59,589 bases of DNA. Origin: Planctomicrobium piriforme. Lineage in GTDB: Bacteria; Planctomycetota; Planctomycetia; Planctomycetales; Planctomycetaceae. Of this stretch, positions 36,562-47,600 are shown one piece after another (positions within the stretch are counted from its first letter, which is position 1; each line of letters begins with the position of its first letter). The notes under the pieces are model-generated. The model saw only the letters and a list, made by a program, of their open reading frames with translations. It did not search any database and was not told the DNA's origin. The stretch is taken from assembly GCA_945860955.1 (NCBI GenBank), contig CAMATH010000041.1, positions 1 through 59,589 on the forward strand. Direction: 5' to 3'. The position numbers were made by a program, and so were the translations under genes.

Positions 36562-39500
36562 TTCCGATCCCATTCAGAGGTGTTTTCACGAGCTCGCCGC
36601 GTCTGACGGTGGCGGACCCGACCGGGAGGTGATCGAGACGTGCTGGAAAGGACTGGCCAGTACCAGCCTGTTCGCGACCTTGAGTGGCACCCTGGCGAAT
36701 GAACTCGAATCCAAAGATTGTCACCGGTTGCAGCGAAATCTCCTCAATCGGTTCGCCGCCTCGCAGGCGGCGCTCGCCGCCGTCCGCGCCGGGCGCGATC
36801 CGAATCCTGATCATCTGACGCAACTTTTCTACTGGCTCGGGCGTGCGAGGGATGGCGAAACCGCCTCCTTGCCAAGCTGCGAATTCACGCGCGATCCACG
36901 CTGGGCTCCCTCACAATTGCTGGCTGAAGCGTCTCGCAGGCTCATCTGCCTCTCCCCTGCGCCAGCGGGCTTCTCCGTCGACGATCTCTGTTACCGGCGT
37001 GATGTCGCGCTGCTCTGGTTGGAGCGGACCAACTTGGGCGACATCAGCCGGTCGGCGGTGGAGATCGCCCACACGGTCTACGTTCCGGTCGCCGCGGTTG
37101 ATACTTCCAGGAATGATGGATTCCTCCTGGATCTCTTTCTCGAACAAATCGCCCCGGATCCGGAATTGCCCGACTGCGCGGTGTTGGTCGAGCATCCCGA
37201 TCTGTGGAATCGGCTGCTGGGGGGAGAAGTGGCCGAGGCGGTGCGTGAGGGTTGGAACGCATGTCATTTCACGACCCTGTGCCGATGGTCACTCACACCC
37301 CGAGACGCGTCACGTACCCGGTTGACGCTCAAAGGGCGGTCTCATTCCGGAGGGGCGCATGCCGGCTTCCGGTTCCTGGCCGCCGGCGAGACCTATGATC
37401 GGGGCGTTCTCATCGCGGCCGAAGTCAAAGTTGTCGAACGAGGCAAAGGCTCGGTGGCGTCGACACCCGATCGCCCGCAAGGCAGGCTCGACAGCCAGAA
37501 CCGACAGTTTCAACTGATTCAGGTCGGGTCGATTCATCAGAAACTCGACGCCGCTTGCGCCCCGAACGCGCGAATCCATACGGCATTTCTCGCTCCGGGC
37601 CCCGAAGACGACAAGAATCCGCGACCGGAATCGCGGTATGGCGAGAAACTGATCGTCAAGACGATTTCCTGCCTGGATGATGCGTTTCCCACCGCCAGTT
37701 TGTCCCCGGTGGTGTCGTCCTACCTGGAATGGGTCATCCACGAACATTCGAAACTGCGCATCTGGGGGGTCGGGACGGAAGGGGGCCGCACCCCCACAGT
37801 CGATCTTGAACAGGTCTATGTCGCTCTGAGTGGTTACCAGACTTCGGAAGGAGAATGGGCCGCCACGGGCCGGTTGATGAAACAGGAGGCCGATCGCCGG
37901 ACGGAACTCGAACTCCGCGAACGGTTCGGCGGCCTGCAATGCGACCTCAAAGACTTAAGCGATGATGACCGGGAACAGATTCAGATTCGCTTGAGCGGCG
38001 ATCTGCTTGCCTTCACCGAACGGGATCGGATCGCGCCGGGGAAATTTCAGTCTCGCTCGGCGGAGGGGCCGGCCGCGGCGGACAAGGAGACTCGCGAGAT
38101 TTCACTCGGAGAGGCGTTCGCGAAATACCGTCGGCTGGTGATCCTGGGCGATCCGGGCAGTGGGAAGACGACGCTGGTGCGGTGGATGGCACGTCAGATG
38201 GCCAGTACGCTGCGGCGACCCGTTCCCGCGGACGCCCGCGGTCCCCGTGTTCTGGTCCCCACCCGGCAGGTCGACCCCAGCCGACCCGACGACGCCAACC
38301 TCTTTGATTTGGGGCCACCCAGATTTCCTGTACTGGTACGAGCGGCCCAGTTCGCCGAGGCGCTGCGCGTCAGCCGAGATTCCCGACAGGAACCCCCGAA
38401 ACTGCTCGACATCCTGACCCACCCGCAGTGGGAACGGAGATTCCCCCACGACCCGAGTTCGGGAACATCGGGAATTCCCGCGTCCAGCACGGCGAAGCGG
38501 ATCGAAGAGGCGATTCTGGGAAACCGCGCGGTGCTGTTGATCGACGGTCTGGACGAAGTGACCACCAGCGCCGACCGCAAAGCGATCGTGGCGGCGATCG
38601 ATGACTTCCTTCAGTTGCAGGTCAACAGCGAGGGGATGCCGGGCGAGACCGGGGGAAATCAGGTGGTGATCACGAGTCGGGTCGCCGGGTACTGGGCGGC
38701 ACCGATTTCGGTGGAACAGGTGCAGATGGTATTCAAGATTCAGCCGATGCGGCGGATTTCGGTGGAGCAGTTTTGCCATAATTGGAGCCGGGTCGCTCCC
38801 AACTGGCATCGCGAGACGGATGACTCAGGTGGTCGATCGGCGACGGCGGAAGGACTGATCGCGGAGATTTATGACCCGAAAAATCCCAGTCGGTCGAACC
38901 TGGCGGGGAACCCGCTCTTGCTGACGGTCATGGCGGAGTCGTTTCGGCGCGATGACAGGCTGCCCCAGCAGCGGTCGGAGTTGTTCCAATTGACGATCGG
39001 CTATTTGATCAACGAATGGCATCGGGACGACCGGATGGATGATCGGTCGCAATTGAGCATCGACGAAACCTGGGTGGTGCTGGGAGCTGTCGCCGCGTTT
39101 ATTCATCAACATCGTGCGGACAATCTTCTGTGGGATCGTGAGGCGCAGAGTGAGATCATAAGGGCGTTGGAAAACACCGATCGACCGAGGAATGAACTCA
39201 AGCGGGTCGCCGACCGTTTTCTGACAACCGCCCGGGAGAATGTCGGACTGTTGACGGAGGTGGGGCGTGGCGTGTGGCGATTCCTGCATCAGAACGTTCA
39301 GGAATACCTGGCGGCCCGTCACGTGATGGCGGAAGGTCCGGGGTCGGCGGCACTACAGATCCTGTCGCGACTCGACAATCCCCGCTGGAGGGAGCCGCTG
39401 TTGATGGGACTGGGGCATGCCAGTCGGGTTTGGCCGACGCGCCAGTTCCGGGAACTGGTGGATCAGATTTTGCTGGCGGACGGGGCGGTGGGAAACGAGT

Positions 39501-42500
39501 TGCCAAGATCGCATTTGCTGGTGCTGGACGCGGCGCTGGAAATGGAAGAGGTTCCGGAGGGACTGTGGGAACGCCTCAGCGAGCGCTTGATCGCGATTTA
39601 CTCGGCGCCGACGGGGATCGGTCGATGTCCCCCGTTGCGTTCACGGATCGAGAGCGCGTTTGAAAAGATCCGGGAGTACTGGCCCCATTCCGGACTCGAT
39701 CGCTTTCTGGTCTCGAAACTCCAGCAGGCGACGACCGCCTGCGGGGTCGCGGAGTTGATTCGTTCCAATGTCCGCTGTTCCGCCGCCGTTCTCTCTGCGC
39801 TCTATGCGGCGCGACGGTTTGATTCGCCGCAGCGGGGCTGGGTGATCGACCGCACATTGCAGTCCATCGCGCAGTCGACTGCCGCTGTCACCGCGAACCC
39901 TCGCGAAACGGGATCAGACTCGAAGACAGAAGCCGATTCTCCTGCGGCAACTCCGGCCCCCCCCGTCCGAGAATTTCCGCCGGCGTTACGATTGAGAAAG
40001 AATCTGCTGTTTCGGCGCGATGTGGACTGGAATGATTTCTTCGCGCGCCATACTGAAGCATCTCGGTTCGTGGTCGCGCTGTTCGGCGGTCTGGGTGATT
40101 TTGACGCCCCCAGCGTCACAACAGAGTATGCGCTGCGCGCCCGATTGCTGCAGTTTGGGGGATCGCTGGTATGGGACGCAAAGTCGGACGATCCGATTTA
40201 TGAAATGGCGCTCTGGATGGATAAGGGGCTCAAGCAGAAACTCATTCAGGCGCAGACAAAACCGTCGTTTTGTCCGGAGTTCATTTATCGCGATACGTTT
40301 GACCCCGCCCTGTCGGATCTGGTCTGGAACTACCTGTGCGATCTGGTCGACCAACCACACCACGCGGATGCCACTCGCCGTGAATTGGCACAATACCTCG
40401 CTGAGTCCTGGCGGGACGAAGCGCGACCGAACGAACAGCGGATCGAGGCGGCACTGGGGCTGACCCTGTTGTTGGGTGAGAATTCCCCAGACGTGGTGGC
40501 AGCGCGGGATTGGTTCATTTCCCGGGAGGATGGCCGAAATGAGGCGCTGCGCATGCGAAATGCCCTCCGCGATCCGGTCGTGCGTTCAACAGACTATTGC
40601 ATCGCTGGAACCAAAGACATCCTCGAGAAACTGTCGGACCAGCGATTGATCGATATCGTGTCCGCGCTGCTGGATCTGCATCTGGCGATGGGAGGGATTC
40701 CAGTCAAAGTGCTCGACCTGGCTGTCGCGACACACCCCACGGCGTCCCGTTACATCCTCGCGGAACAGTGGGCGTACTGGGTCGCCGGCTGTTCTGATGA
40801 CAACATCTACAATTTCGCGGTCGTGCTCGACACCCTGGGAAAACAACTGACAAACGAAATCACCCAGTGTTTCGCCTATCTGCATTTATCGATGAATCGG
40901 CGCTGGGATGGTCACCTGGGTTGGCCGGTTGAGTCCGTTCCTCCCAAATCTGAAAACTGGTTCGACAATTTTGTCATCGCGCTCGAGGCGGCGACCGCGA
41001 TTCCTCCCCGGATTCATCTCGCCTGGATCTGGACCATCGCCGAGGCGTTGCGACCCCTTCTCAAACCGGAATTGACCGCCGAGCTCGACGCGATTGTCCT
41101 GTCTCAACCTCTGACGATCATTGTGGAGTATGACGACACGTTCACGTCCACGCTGGAAACCTGGCAGGCCGATTACCTGTTCAAGAAGACGGAACGGGTG
41201 ATCTATCCTTATCTTCGAGCCCGAACATGGTTGCGCATGATTCAGGTGATGCCGGAACGCAGGCAGGAACTGATCGAACGATCGTGCGCGGACGCGGCGC
41301 TCGCCGCCCTTGGAACCGAGGATAAACAGGTCTCGCGCCTGCAGTCGGCCCTGATTTATGAACGGTTGGCGACCGACCTGGTTCCCGAAGGACGCGAGTC
41401 GTTTCGAATCGCCGTCGAAATGGCGTTCCAGCTCGATTCCAGCAATCGGGTGCGTTCGTTGACGCGCTTGTCCCGTTTGTGCGATCCCGCGGAACGCCCC
41501 GTGTTGCTGAAGGACGCCATCGACGTTCTCCGTTCGATCGGGAATCCCGAGGAACGCGCGGAACTTCTCGCGGAACTTCAGGCGGAATGGCCGCTTTACC
41601 CGGAAACCAGCCGGGAGCTGAGGCGCCTCGCCGGCGAATTGCCCTCTGCCGAACTGCGGGCGCGAGCGCAGAGGAAACTGGCGCCCGTCATGGGTGAGGT
41701 CGCCGGCCAAACCGACGACCTGGAAAATCAGGTCTGCTGGTCGACTGTGCTGCTGGGAGCCGAGCTGGAGGATTTGTGCCGTGAATTCTCACCTCCCGCG
41801 GGATTGGATGCGATCTGGGAACGGGTCGCGCATGGCGACGCGGGGGCGTTCTCGCGACTGTGTGAGCTGGGCAGAATTGATGGCTTGGCGCTGACCTACC
41901 GCGCCGCGTCCGTTCTTTCGCAACTCCGCGGCCAGTCGCGTCACGCGGAACTGGCAACGATTCTCTCACTCGTGCGGGATCCCGACCCGCGAGCCAGCCG
42001 ACTCATCGAACCCTGGTTGCAGGATCCCAATCCCGAGATCCAGCTCCCCACCGCGCTGCTGCTGGCGGAGGGGCAGGTCTGGCGGCCCGAAGTCGTTGCG
42101 CGGCTTGGCGATTGTCTCAGGGCGGGTAATGACCGGTTGCGTTTTCGCGCCGCCAAGGCCTGTTACTTTAAATGGAATGCCCGACTGGCCCGCGCTCTCG
42201 GCTTGGAGACTCTGTTGGCGGTGGGCAGAAGCCAATTGAGACTGACGATTCAAAACGTCGGTGCCGCCCTCGCCTGGAGCTGGTTCTGGCAAAACGTCAA
42301 ACACAATGACGTGGCGATTTTCGACGAACTCGTCCGCATCGCGGATTGCGACGAACACGAGCGACAGAGGGCGGCACACAGCGTTCTCAGTCATATGAAT
42401 TCCACCTCCAGCGCGGTTTCGCAGCGGTTGATTGAAAAACTCCCGGACGCGTCGGATGAGACGCAAAAGTCACTTCTGATCTCGCTGCGCAGGTTGCGCT

Positions 42501-43774
42501 GTCGGTATGACGAATCGGCTGTTCTGAACATTCTTCGAACCCGAGCCGGGGCGACGCAGCGGGAAGCGGCGCTGGTGTTCGTTGAGTGCGGCACGTCGCC
42601 AGCCACCATTTCTGAGTTGCTGCCGTTGGTGTGCGATGAATCGTTTTCGGTCGCGGTACGGTCGATTGTGCTGACCTGCCTGGGGGGAATCGCGGCGGAC
42701 TATCTGGTCCGGTTCGAAACGCAATTGGCCGTATTCAACTCTTCCGACAAGTCGGAGGAGATGAAGCAGGACTACCTGCTCAAGCTGCTCCCCCAAAACG
42801 GGATGAACGATCTGACCTCGGAAGTGGTCGACGAGGTGGTCGAGACGATTCACATGGCGATGGAACGGGCACTTCAATCCACAGATTCACGAATGAACGA
42901 TGCCGGCGCGCAGGCGCTGGCGGCAGTCTACCTGGCGCTCGAAGCACGCGAAGTTCCATTACGATCGCGCGGGCGATTTCCCGTCTCTCGCGACGCTTAC
43001 CTGGCTCGGGTGGGTGATCCCTCCCGGGCACTTTTTGGCTTGATTGACTCGGAACGATACACTCTCTGGTGGAGTCAGAAATACAAAAAAATGATCGAGG
43101 AGGCCGAGAGTTTCGTCAATGAACACGACTCCCTGCTGATTCCTCCGCTTGTGGAAACGCTGCACCAGGAATTGCAAGCTCCGCTCAACCGGGGGGGGGA
43201 TCTCCGACTCAGTGGGCTGGTGGATATTTCGGCCCATGTCGCGGTCTGCTTTCCCGCTCAATTCAACGAGCAGGCGGCGAAATATCCGTATTTTGGCGAC
43301 AACCTCGCGGTTATCGCCGGTCGGCTGAATGGTTTTCCCGGCCGAATGGGCGCGATCACGATGCTGGGTGTTCTGCGACAACCGGCGGGGCGCGCCGTGG
43401 CCGAGGCGATTCGGTCGGGAATTCGGGACGTCTGGCCGGTCCAGTCGGCGACGCTGGAGGCCGTGGGACGAATCAGTCAGTTCTCGGATGAAATGGTGGA
43501 AGTGTTGCTGGAGGAACTGGACAACCCCAGCCGGCTCACCGCGTTCACCGCCGCGCGGCTGTTGACATCCATCGGAACCTCCGAAAGGGCCTCGGTTGAG
43601 GTTCGACAACGGATCCTATCCCGAATGACCACCGTCGCCTCACAGGAAACCCACGACAACGAAGTCTTCATGCTGGATGAAAACACCAGTTCCGACCGCT
43701 GGTGCATCCACCACTTGGGTCGGCTCGACGATTTGTTGCACAAAGCGATGATGGAAATTGGTGGTTTGATTTGA
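36470..43774 (+). CDS. giant NACHT STAND NTPase with HEAT-like C-terminus
   Basis: 2434-aa protein (GTG 36458 is an alternative start). Order: helical N-terminal region; a possible Lon/S16-like domain at about residues 285-360 (GRSHSGGAH, GVLIAAEV, VGSIHQKLDAA); a NACHT ATPase with P-loop LVILGDPGSGKTTLVRWMA (about 557-575), Walker B AVLLIDGLDEV (about 687) and sensor-like VVITSRVAGYW; then LAGNPLLLTVMAE and FLHQNVQEYLAARHV, typical of the helical and winged-helix parts; then about 1400 residues of HEAT/ARM-like repeats. NACHT proteins of this kind act as nucleotide-driven sensors in signalling, and several defend against phage. No signal peptide or TM segment is seen. It overlaps the upstream unknown gene, so sigma factor, unknown protein and NTPase form one unit. 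The trigger is unknown. Confidence 0.85.
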   Translation: MNQLPSLRQLTDLIEAGSKRSSLRVRGLLSDSDPIQRCFHELAASDGGGPDREVIETCWKGLASTSLFATLSGTLANELESKDCHRLQRNLLNRFAASQAALAAVRAGRDPNPDHLTQLFYWLGRARDGETASLPSCEFTRDPRWAPSQLLAEASRRLICLSPAPAGFSVDDLCYRRDVALLWLERTNLGDISRSAVEIAHTVYVPVAAVDTSRNDGFLLDLFLEQIAPDPELPDCAVLVEHPDLWNRLLGGEVAEAVREGWNACHFTTLCRWSLTPRDASRTRLTLKGRSHSGGAHAGFRFLAAGETYDRGVLIAAEVKVVERGKGSVASTPDRPQGRLDSQNRQFQLIQVGSIHQKLDAACAPNARIHTAFLAPGPEDDKNPRPESRYGEKLIVKTISCLDDAFPTASLSPVVSSYLEWVIHEHSKLRIWGVGTEGGRTPTVDLEQVYVALSGYQTSEGEWAATGRLMKQEADRRTELELRERFGGLQCDLKDLSDDDREQIQIRLSGDLLAFTERDRIAPGKFQSRSAEGPAAADKETREISLGEAFAKYRRLVILGDPGSGKTTLVRWMARQMASTLRRPVPADARGPRVLVPTRQVDPSRPDDANLFDLGPPRFPVLVRAAQFAEALRVSRDSRQEPPKLLDILTHPQWERRFPHDPSSGTSGIPASSTAKRIEEAILGNRAVLLIDGLDEVTTSADRKAIVAAIDDFLQLQVNSEGMPGETGGNQVVITSRVAGYWAAPISVEQVQMVFKIQPMRRISVEQFCHNWSRVAPNWHRETDDSGGRSATAEGLIAEIYDPKNPSRSNLAGNPLLLTVMAESFRRDDRLPQQRSELFQLTIGYLINEWHRDDRMDDRSQLSIDETWVVLGAVAAFIHQHRADNLLWDREAQSEIIRALENTDRPRNELKRVADRFLTTARENVGLLTEVGRGVWRFLHQNVQEYLAARHVMAEGPGSAALQILSRLDNPRWREPLLMGLGHASRVWPTRQFRELVDQILLADGAVGNELPRSHLLVLDAALEMEEVPEGLWERLSERLIAIYSAPTGIGRCPPLRSRIESAFEKIREYWPHSGLDRFLVSKLQQATTACGVAELIRSNVRCSAAVLSALYAARRFDSPQRGWVIDRTLQSIAQSTAAVTANPRETGSDSKTEADSPAATPAPPVREFPPALRLRKNLLFRRDVDWNDFFARHTEASRFVVALFGGLGDFDAPSVTTEYALRARLLQFGGSLVWDAKSDDPIYEMALWMDKGLKQKLIQAQTKPSFCPEFIYRDTFDPALSDLVWNYLCDLVDQPHHADATRRELAQYLAESWRDEARPNEQRIEAALGLTLLLGENSPDVVAARDWFISREDGRNEALRMRNALRDPVVRSTDYCIAGTKDILEKLSDQRLIDIVSALLDLHLAMGGIPVKVLDLAVATHPTASRYILAEQWAYWVAGCSDDNIYNFAVVLDTLGKQLTNEITQCFAYLHLSMNRRWDGHLGWPVESVPPKSENWFDNFVIALEAATAIPPRIHLAWIWTIAEALRPLLKPELTAELDAIVLSQPLTIIVEYDDTFTSTLETWQADYLFKKTERVIYPYLRARTWLRMIQVMPERRQELIERSCADAALAALGTEDKQVSRLQSALIYERLATDLVPEGRESFRIAVEMAFQLDSSNRVRSLTRLSRLCDPAERPVLLKDAIDVLRSIGNPEERAELLAELQAEWPLYPETSRELRRLAGELPSAELRARAQRKLAPVMGEVAGQTDDLENQVCWSTVLLGAELEDLCREFSPPAGLDAIWERVAHGDAGAFSRLCELGRIDGLALTYRAASVLSQLRGQSRHAELATILSLVRDPDPRASRLIEPWLQDPNPEIQLPTALLLAEGQVWRPEVVARLGDCLRAGNDRLRFRAAKACYFKWNARLARALGLETLLAVGRSQLRLTIQNVGAALAWSWFWQNVKHNDVAIFDELVRIADCDEHERQRAAHSVLSHMNSTSSAVSQRLIEKLPDASDETQKSLLISLRRLRCRYDESAVLNILRTRAGATQREAALVFVECGTSPATISELLPLVCDESFSVAVRSIVLTCLGGIAADYLVRFETQLAVFNSSDKSEEMKQDYLLKLLPQNGMNDLTSEVVDEVVETIHMAMERALQSTDSRMNDAGAQALAAVYLALEAREVPLRSRGRFPVSRDAYLARVGDPSRALFGLIDSERYTLWWSQKYKKMIEEAESFVNEHDSLLIPPLVETLHQELQAPLNRGGDLRLSGLVDISAHVAVCFPAQFNEQAAKYPYFGDNLAVIAGRLNGFPGRMGAITMLGVLRQPAGRAVAEAIRSGIRDVWPVQSATLEAVGRISQFSDEMVEVLLEELDNPSRLTAFTAARLLTSIGTSERASVEVRQRILSRMTTVASQETHDNEVFMLDENTSSDRWCIHHLGRLDDLLHKAMMEIGGLI

Positions 43775-43778
43775 TGGC

Positions 43779-43797
43779 TCCCGGCCGATTGCCGGGA
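43779..43797. terminator. 7-bp hairpin after the NACHT gene
   Basis: TCCCGGC / GCCGGGA with a 5-nt loop begins 5 nt after the stop codon. There is no T-run, so it is a weak terminator candidate. Confidence 0.35.
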
Positions 43798-44064
43798 CGG
43801 GGTGCCGAAGGATTGCCTGGCTCGTCGACCTGCGGTGGCATCCCATGATCCTCCGCACGGCATCAAATCAGGCGATTGGCGTCCGTCTTTTCTGTTGTAC
43901 ATCCGACACGCCGGGTGTTGGCCTTGAAGGGATTGATAACCGCAGCGCACATAACAGGAGAGCAGCGATGGACATTTTCGGCAATGAAGAGAACCGCGAC
44001 ATCCACGGGAACTCGATGGATCGGAACATCCACGGGAACCCGTCGAACCGGGTACGATCGTCGC

Positions 44065-44575
44065 ATGTACATCCGCCAATACATGCGAAAGCTCAATGGA
44101 ACCCGCCAAGCCTACTGGGCACTGGTGGAGTCAACGCGTACCGCGCGTGGTCCTCGGCAGCGCATCGTTGCCTGGCTGGGACGCCTCGACGAACAGGGCC
44201 GACTCGGGATTGAGCAGGCGGCCCAGATGGATCGCGGTAAAAATCCATCGAGGGACCGACAGCGATCGTTGTTCGGTGAGGAGTTCCCCATCCCTGAGCC
44301 GCGGTGGGTGGAGGTCAATGCGGCCGAGGTCCGGGCACAGAACCCGCGCCAGTTTGGCGGTCCCTGGTTGGCGCTCGAACTGGTTCGACGGCTGGGACTG
44401 GATGAGTTCCTCGAACGTGTCATGCCGCGCGGCAAGGAACGGATTCCGTGGTCGCTGACCAGTCTGATTCTGGTGATCGCGCGCCTGCTCGAACCCTCCA
44501 GCGAACTCTTCACAGCGGAACAGTGGTATCCCAAGACGGCGCCACCCGAATTGTTGGGTGTCCCCGCAGTGCTGA
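44065..44575 (+). pseudogene. truncated IS1634-type transposase
   Basis: The frame beginning MYIRQYMRKLNGTRQAYWAL and continuing RQRIVAWLGRLDEQGRLGIE, LALELVRRLGLDEFLERVM, IARLLEPSSELFTAEQWYPK and LLGVPA matches the N-terminal part of IS1634-family DDE transposases. It stops matching at about 44575, where LTQRSQ and unrelated sequence follow, so the DDE core is gone. The upstream flank has two copies of ACATCCACGGGAAC 27 nt apart (43999 and 44026). The breakpoint is 110 nt before the CHAT gene, so the element or its deletion may have reshaped that gene's promoter. Confidence 0.65.
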
Positions 44576-44683
44576 CACAACGAAGCCAATTCGGGGTCAA
44601 CCCAGGTTGGGCGTACTGCCGCGACTCTCTCCGTTTCACTAAAATCTCCCCATCGTTTCTCCTCTCCCCATTGTGGCAGCGCC

Positions 44684-47600
44684 ATGGCCGATTACCTTGA
44701 CGTCTTTATCCTCTGCTCCGACCCGGTCAATCTGCGGCCGACGTTAAACCTCGGGCAGGAACTGGCGGCGTTCGAGCGGATTGTGCGAGATTCCGAATGG
44801 CCAGTGCGGTTGCGGAAAATCGTCCCCCCCACGCTGGAACAGTTGGAACGGGAATTCTCGCTCGCCGGGCAGCGCGGCGAGCGGCCGGCCGTGTTCCATT
44901 TCCTGGGGCACGGCGACGACGACGGCCTCTATTTCGAAGACGAGCACGGTCGAGCCGAGCTGGTCAAGGGAAGCCAGTTGCGCCAGGCGCTGGCCAATTC
45001 GCCGGTCAAAGTCGCTTTGCTCAACGCCTGCTGGTCGGCCACCTCTCGGGGCGTCTCGCTGTGCGAATTCCTGACCCGCGAACAAGTCGCTCAGTGTGCC
45101 ATCGGCCATCAGCGGCCGGTCGCCGATTCCAGTGCAATCGAGTTCGCCCACCAATTCTACACGCTGGCGACCACAGGGAAATCGGTGCGGGAAGCGCAGC
45201 AGCGGGCCCGCAATTCGCTGGCCGAAAAGAGGCTGATGGGGGCCTCCGAAGTCGAACTGGTGGGGGATGGGGAATTCCTGCTGACCGCCGACCCGGTGCG
45301 GAACGCGGCCCGACCGCCCCAGTTCGAAGGGGGCCAGCCGAAACTGGGAAGCGTCGACGACGTGGGGATCTTCTTTGGCCGGGGCGACGAGCTGATCGAA
45401 TTGAGCGAGGCGTTCGCCGACTCGAAATTCGCGGCGTTCGGGCTGTGGGGAATCGGCGGGATCGGCAAGACGGCGCTGGCGAAGACCGCCGCTGCCAGGA
45501 ATGTGTGGCGATTTCAGGGGGTGGCGTTCGTCGATGTGCGCGACGCGGCGCAGAAGACGACCGCCGAGCTGCTGCGGCTGGCGCTCAACCGGCTGTTTCC
45601 CGGCGCGCCCGACAACGACCCGGCGTTTGAACTGGCGAAACGGCTGAAAGAAGCCCCCAGCCTGCTCGTACTCGACAATCTCGAAGATCTGCCGGCGGAG
45701 GAACATGCGGCGCTCGGGCGGTTCATCGAAAAAATCCCGCGGAACGGCTCGCACCTGCTGCTGACGGCGCGGGTTCCGCTGGCTGCGATCGAGCGACTGC
45801 CGGGTGTCCGTACAAGACGGCTGACGCAGGGGCTGGACGACTGGAACGGGGCGCATTATGTGCAGCATGTCGCCGAGGTGAAGGAGTGCCTGGCACTGAA
45901 GGACGAACTGCGGCTGCGCGAAGGGAACCGGCTGGAGGGGAGGTGCGTGCTGGTGAACCAACGGCTGCACGGGCACCCGAAAATGCTGGAACTGTCGGTG
46001 GGCCGGGCTCTGCAGGGGCAGGCCGCGCTCGACGAGGCCCTGGTCGCACTTCCCGAAGAGATGGAACAGCAATTCGCCGCGTTGCTGGCAACGTACCTGG
46101 CGCACCTGGGGCAAGAGGGCCGCCAGGTGTTGTCGCTGTTGCAGTTCTTTCCGACGGGGCGGGTGACACCGGAAGAGCTGTCGGCGGCGGCAGCAGCGTC
46201 GCTGGAAGCGACGGCGGAAAATCGGACCGATCCGTCCGATTTGACTGATCCGTCCGATGAATCTCCCGCACCCGTCAGCACGCGAGATCCCGACGCCGAC
46301 GTCGATTCCCCCGAACCCGATCTGACCTGGCTGCACCGCGGCCGGCAGCAACTGGTGGGGGCCGGGTTGCTCGAATACGACCAGGCGAGCGACCTGTTCG
46401 AGTTTCACCAGTCGATCCTCGACGAGTCCCGACGACGGAATCTCGAGGGTCCAGCTCGGCGCATGATCTTCGTGAGGCTGCTCGGCCACTACGCCAACTA
46501 CTTTCAGCAGTACCACAACGATTACGACCGGCTCGACCGTTGTTTCGGTAACGCGATCACCCTGATGGAGGGGTTGTGGCAGATGCGATCGGAGGCGGGG
46601 CCGGTCGACGGAATTCTGGCGGGAATGACGGACTCGATGGGCAACTACCTGCTGCAGCGCGGCCGGTGGCAACTCAAGGAACGCTGGCACGAACGGGCGG
46701 TCGAACTGCGCGAGACGTCGTCGCATGCGAAGAACGATGCGGCACTCGCGCTGCAGAAGTACCAGCAGGCGCAGGTGATGGCCGCGCGCGGCGACAACTC
46801 GGGAGCCCGGAGCGCCCTGATCGAAGCGCAGGAATTTTGTGAACGGTCCGGAGACCAGCAGGGGCTGGCCGCTTCGTTGCACCAGTTGGCGAATCTCGAA
46901 TTTCAAGCCGGCTCGCACGCCGAAGCGCAACAACTTTGGGAACGCTCGATCAAGATCGATACCGAGATCGGCGATATCGCGGGGGCGTCAACCACCCGCA
47001 GCATGCTCGCTCAAGTGGAAGCGATGGCGGGCAACTTCCAACGGGCGATCACCCTCGCCAGCCAGTCGGTCCAGGACCTCGAACGCCTGGGGTACGCGCA
47101 GGTCGACCAGGCGCGCAGCATTTTGGCGTCGATCCAGCAGTTGGCGAGTGGCGGTGCCGTTCCCGCCGCGGGGAATGCGGGACTCTTGCAACGGTTCCAA
47201 ACAGAATTGGCGCGCTGGTCGGCGTTGAGCGGCAGCGAGCGGCAACAACAACTGGTCCAGCTTGCCGCAACGTCCGACCGCGTCGCCGCGGCGCTTACCT
47301 GGCTGGCACACAGCGTCGTCTGCTTTCAACAGCGCGAGCTTCCGGAATGCCAGGCGGCTTTGGCCCAAGCTGAAGCGATCGCCGCGGAAGTGAACGACGC
47401 CGAATTGACTTCGCTGATCGCCACGGCCCGGGAGCAGCTCGCCGCAGCCGCCCCGTCGGCGAGTTCCGCCCCCGACGAGTTGTCCGCCGCGATGCGGCAC
47501 ATCAAAGCGGGCGATTTTGCCGCCGCCGACGGACTGCTTCGCCAGGCGCTGGCGACCGCACGCAACGCGGGTGAGCCAGTCGGCGTCGCCACCTGTTTGT

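Noticed and set aside
44744-46933. 729-codon open frame antisense to the CHAT/STAND gene
   Set aside because: The plus-strand protein has intact catalytic and P-loop motifs; the antisense translation has none.
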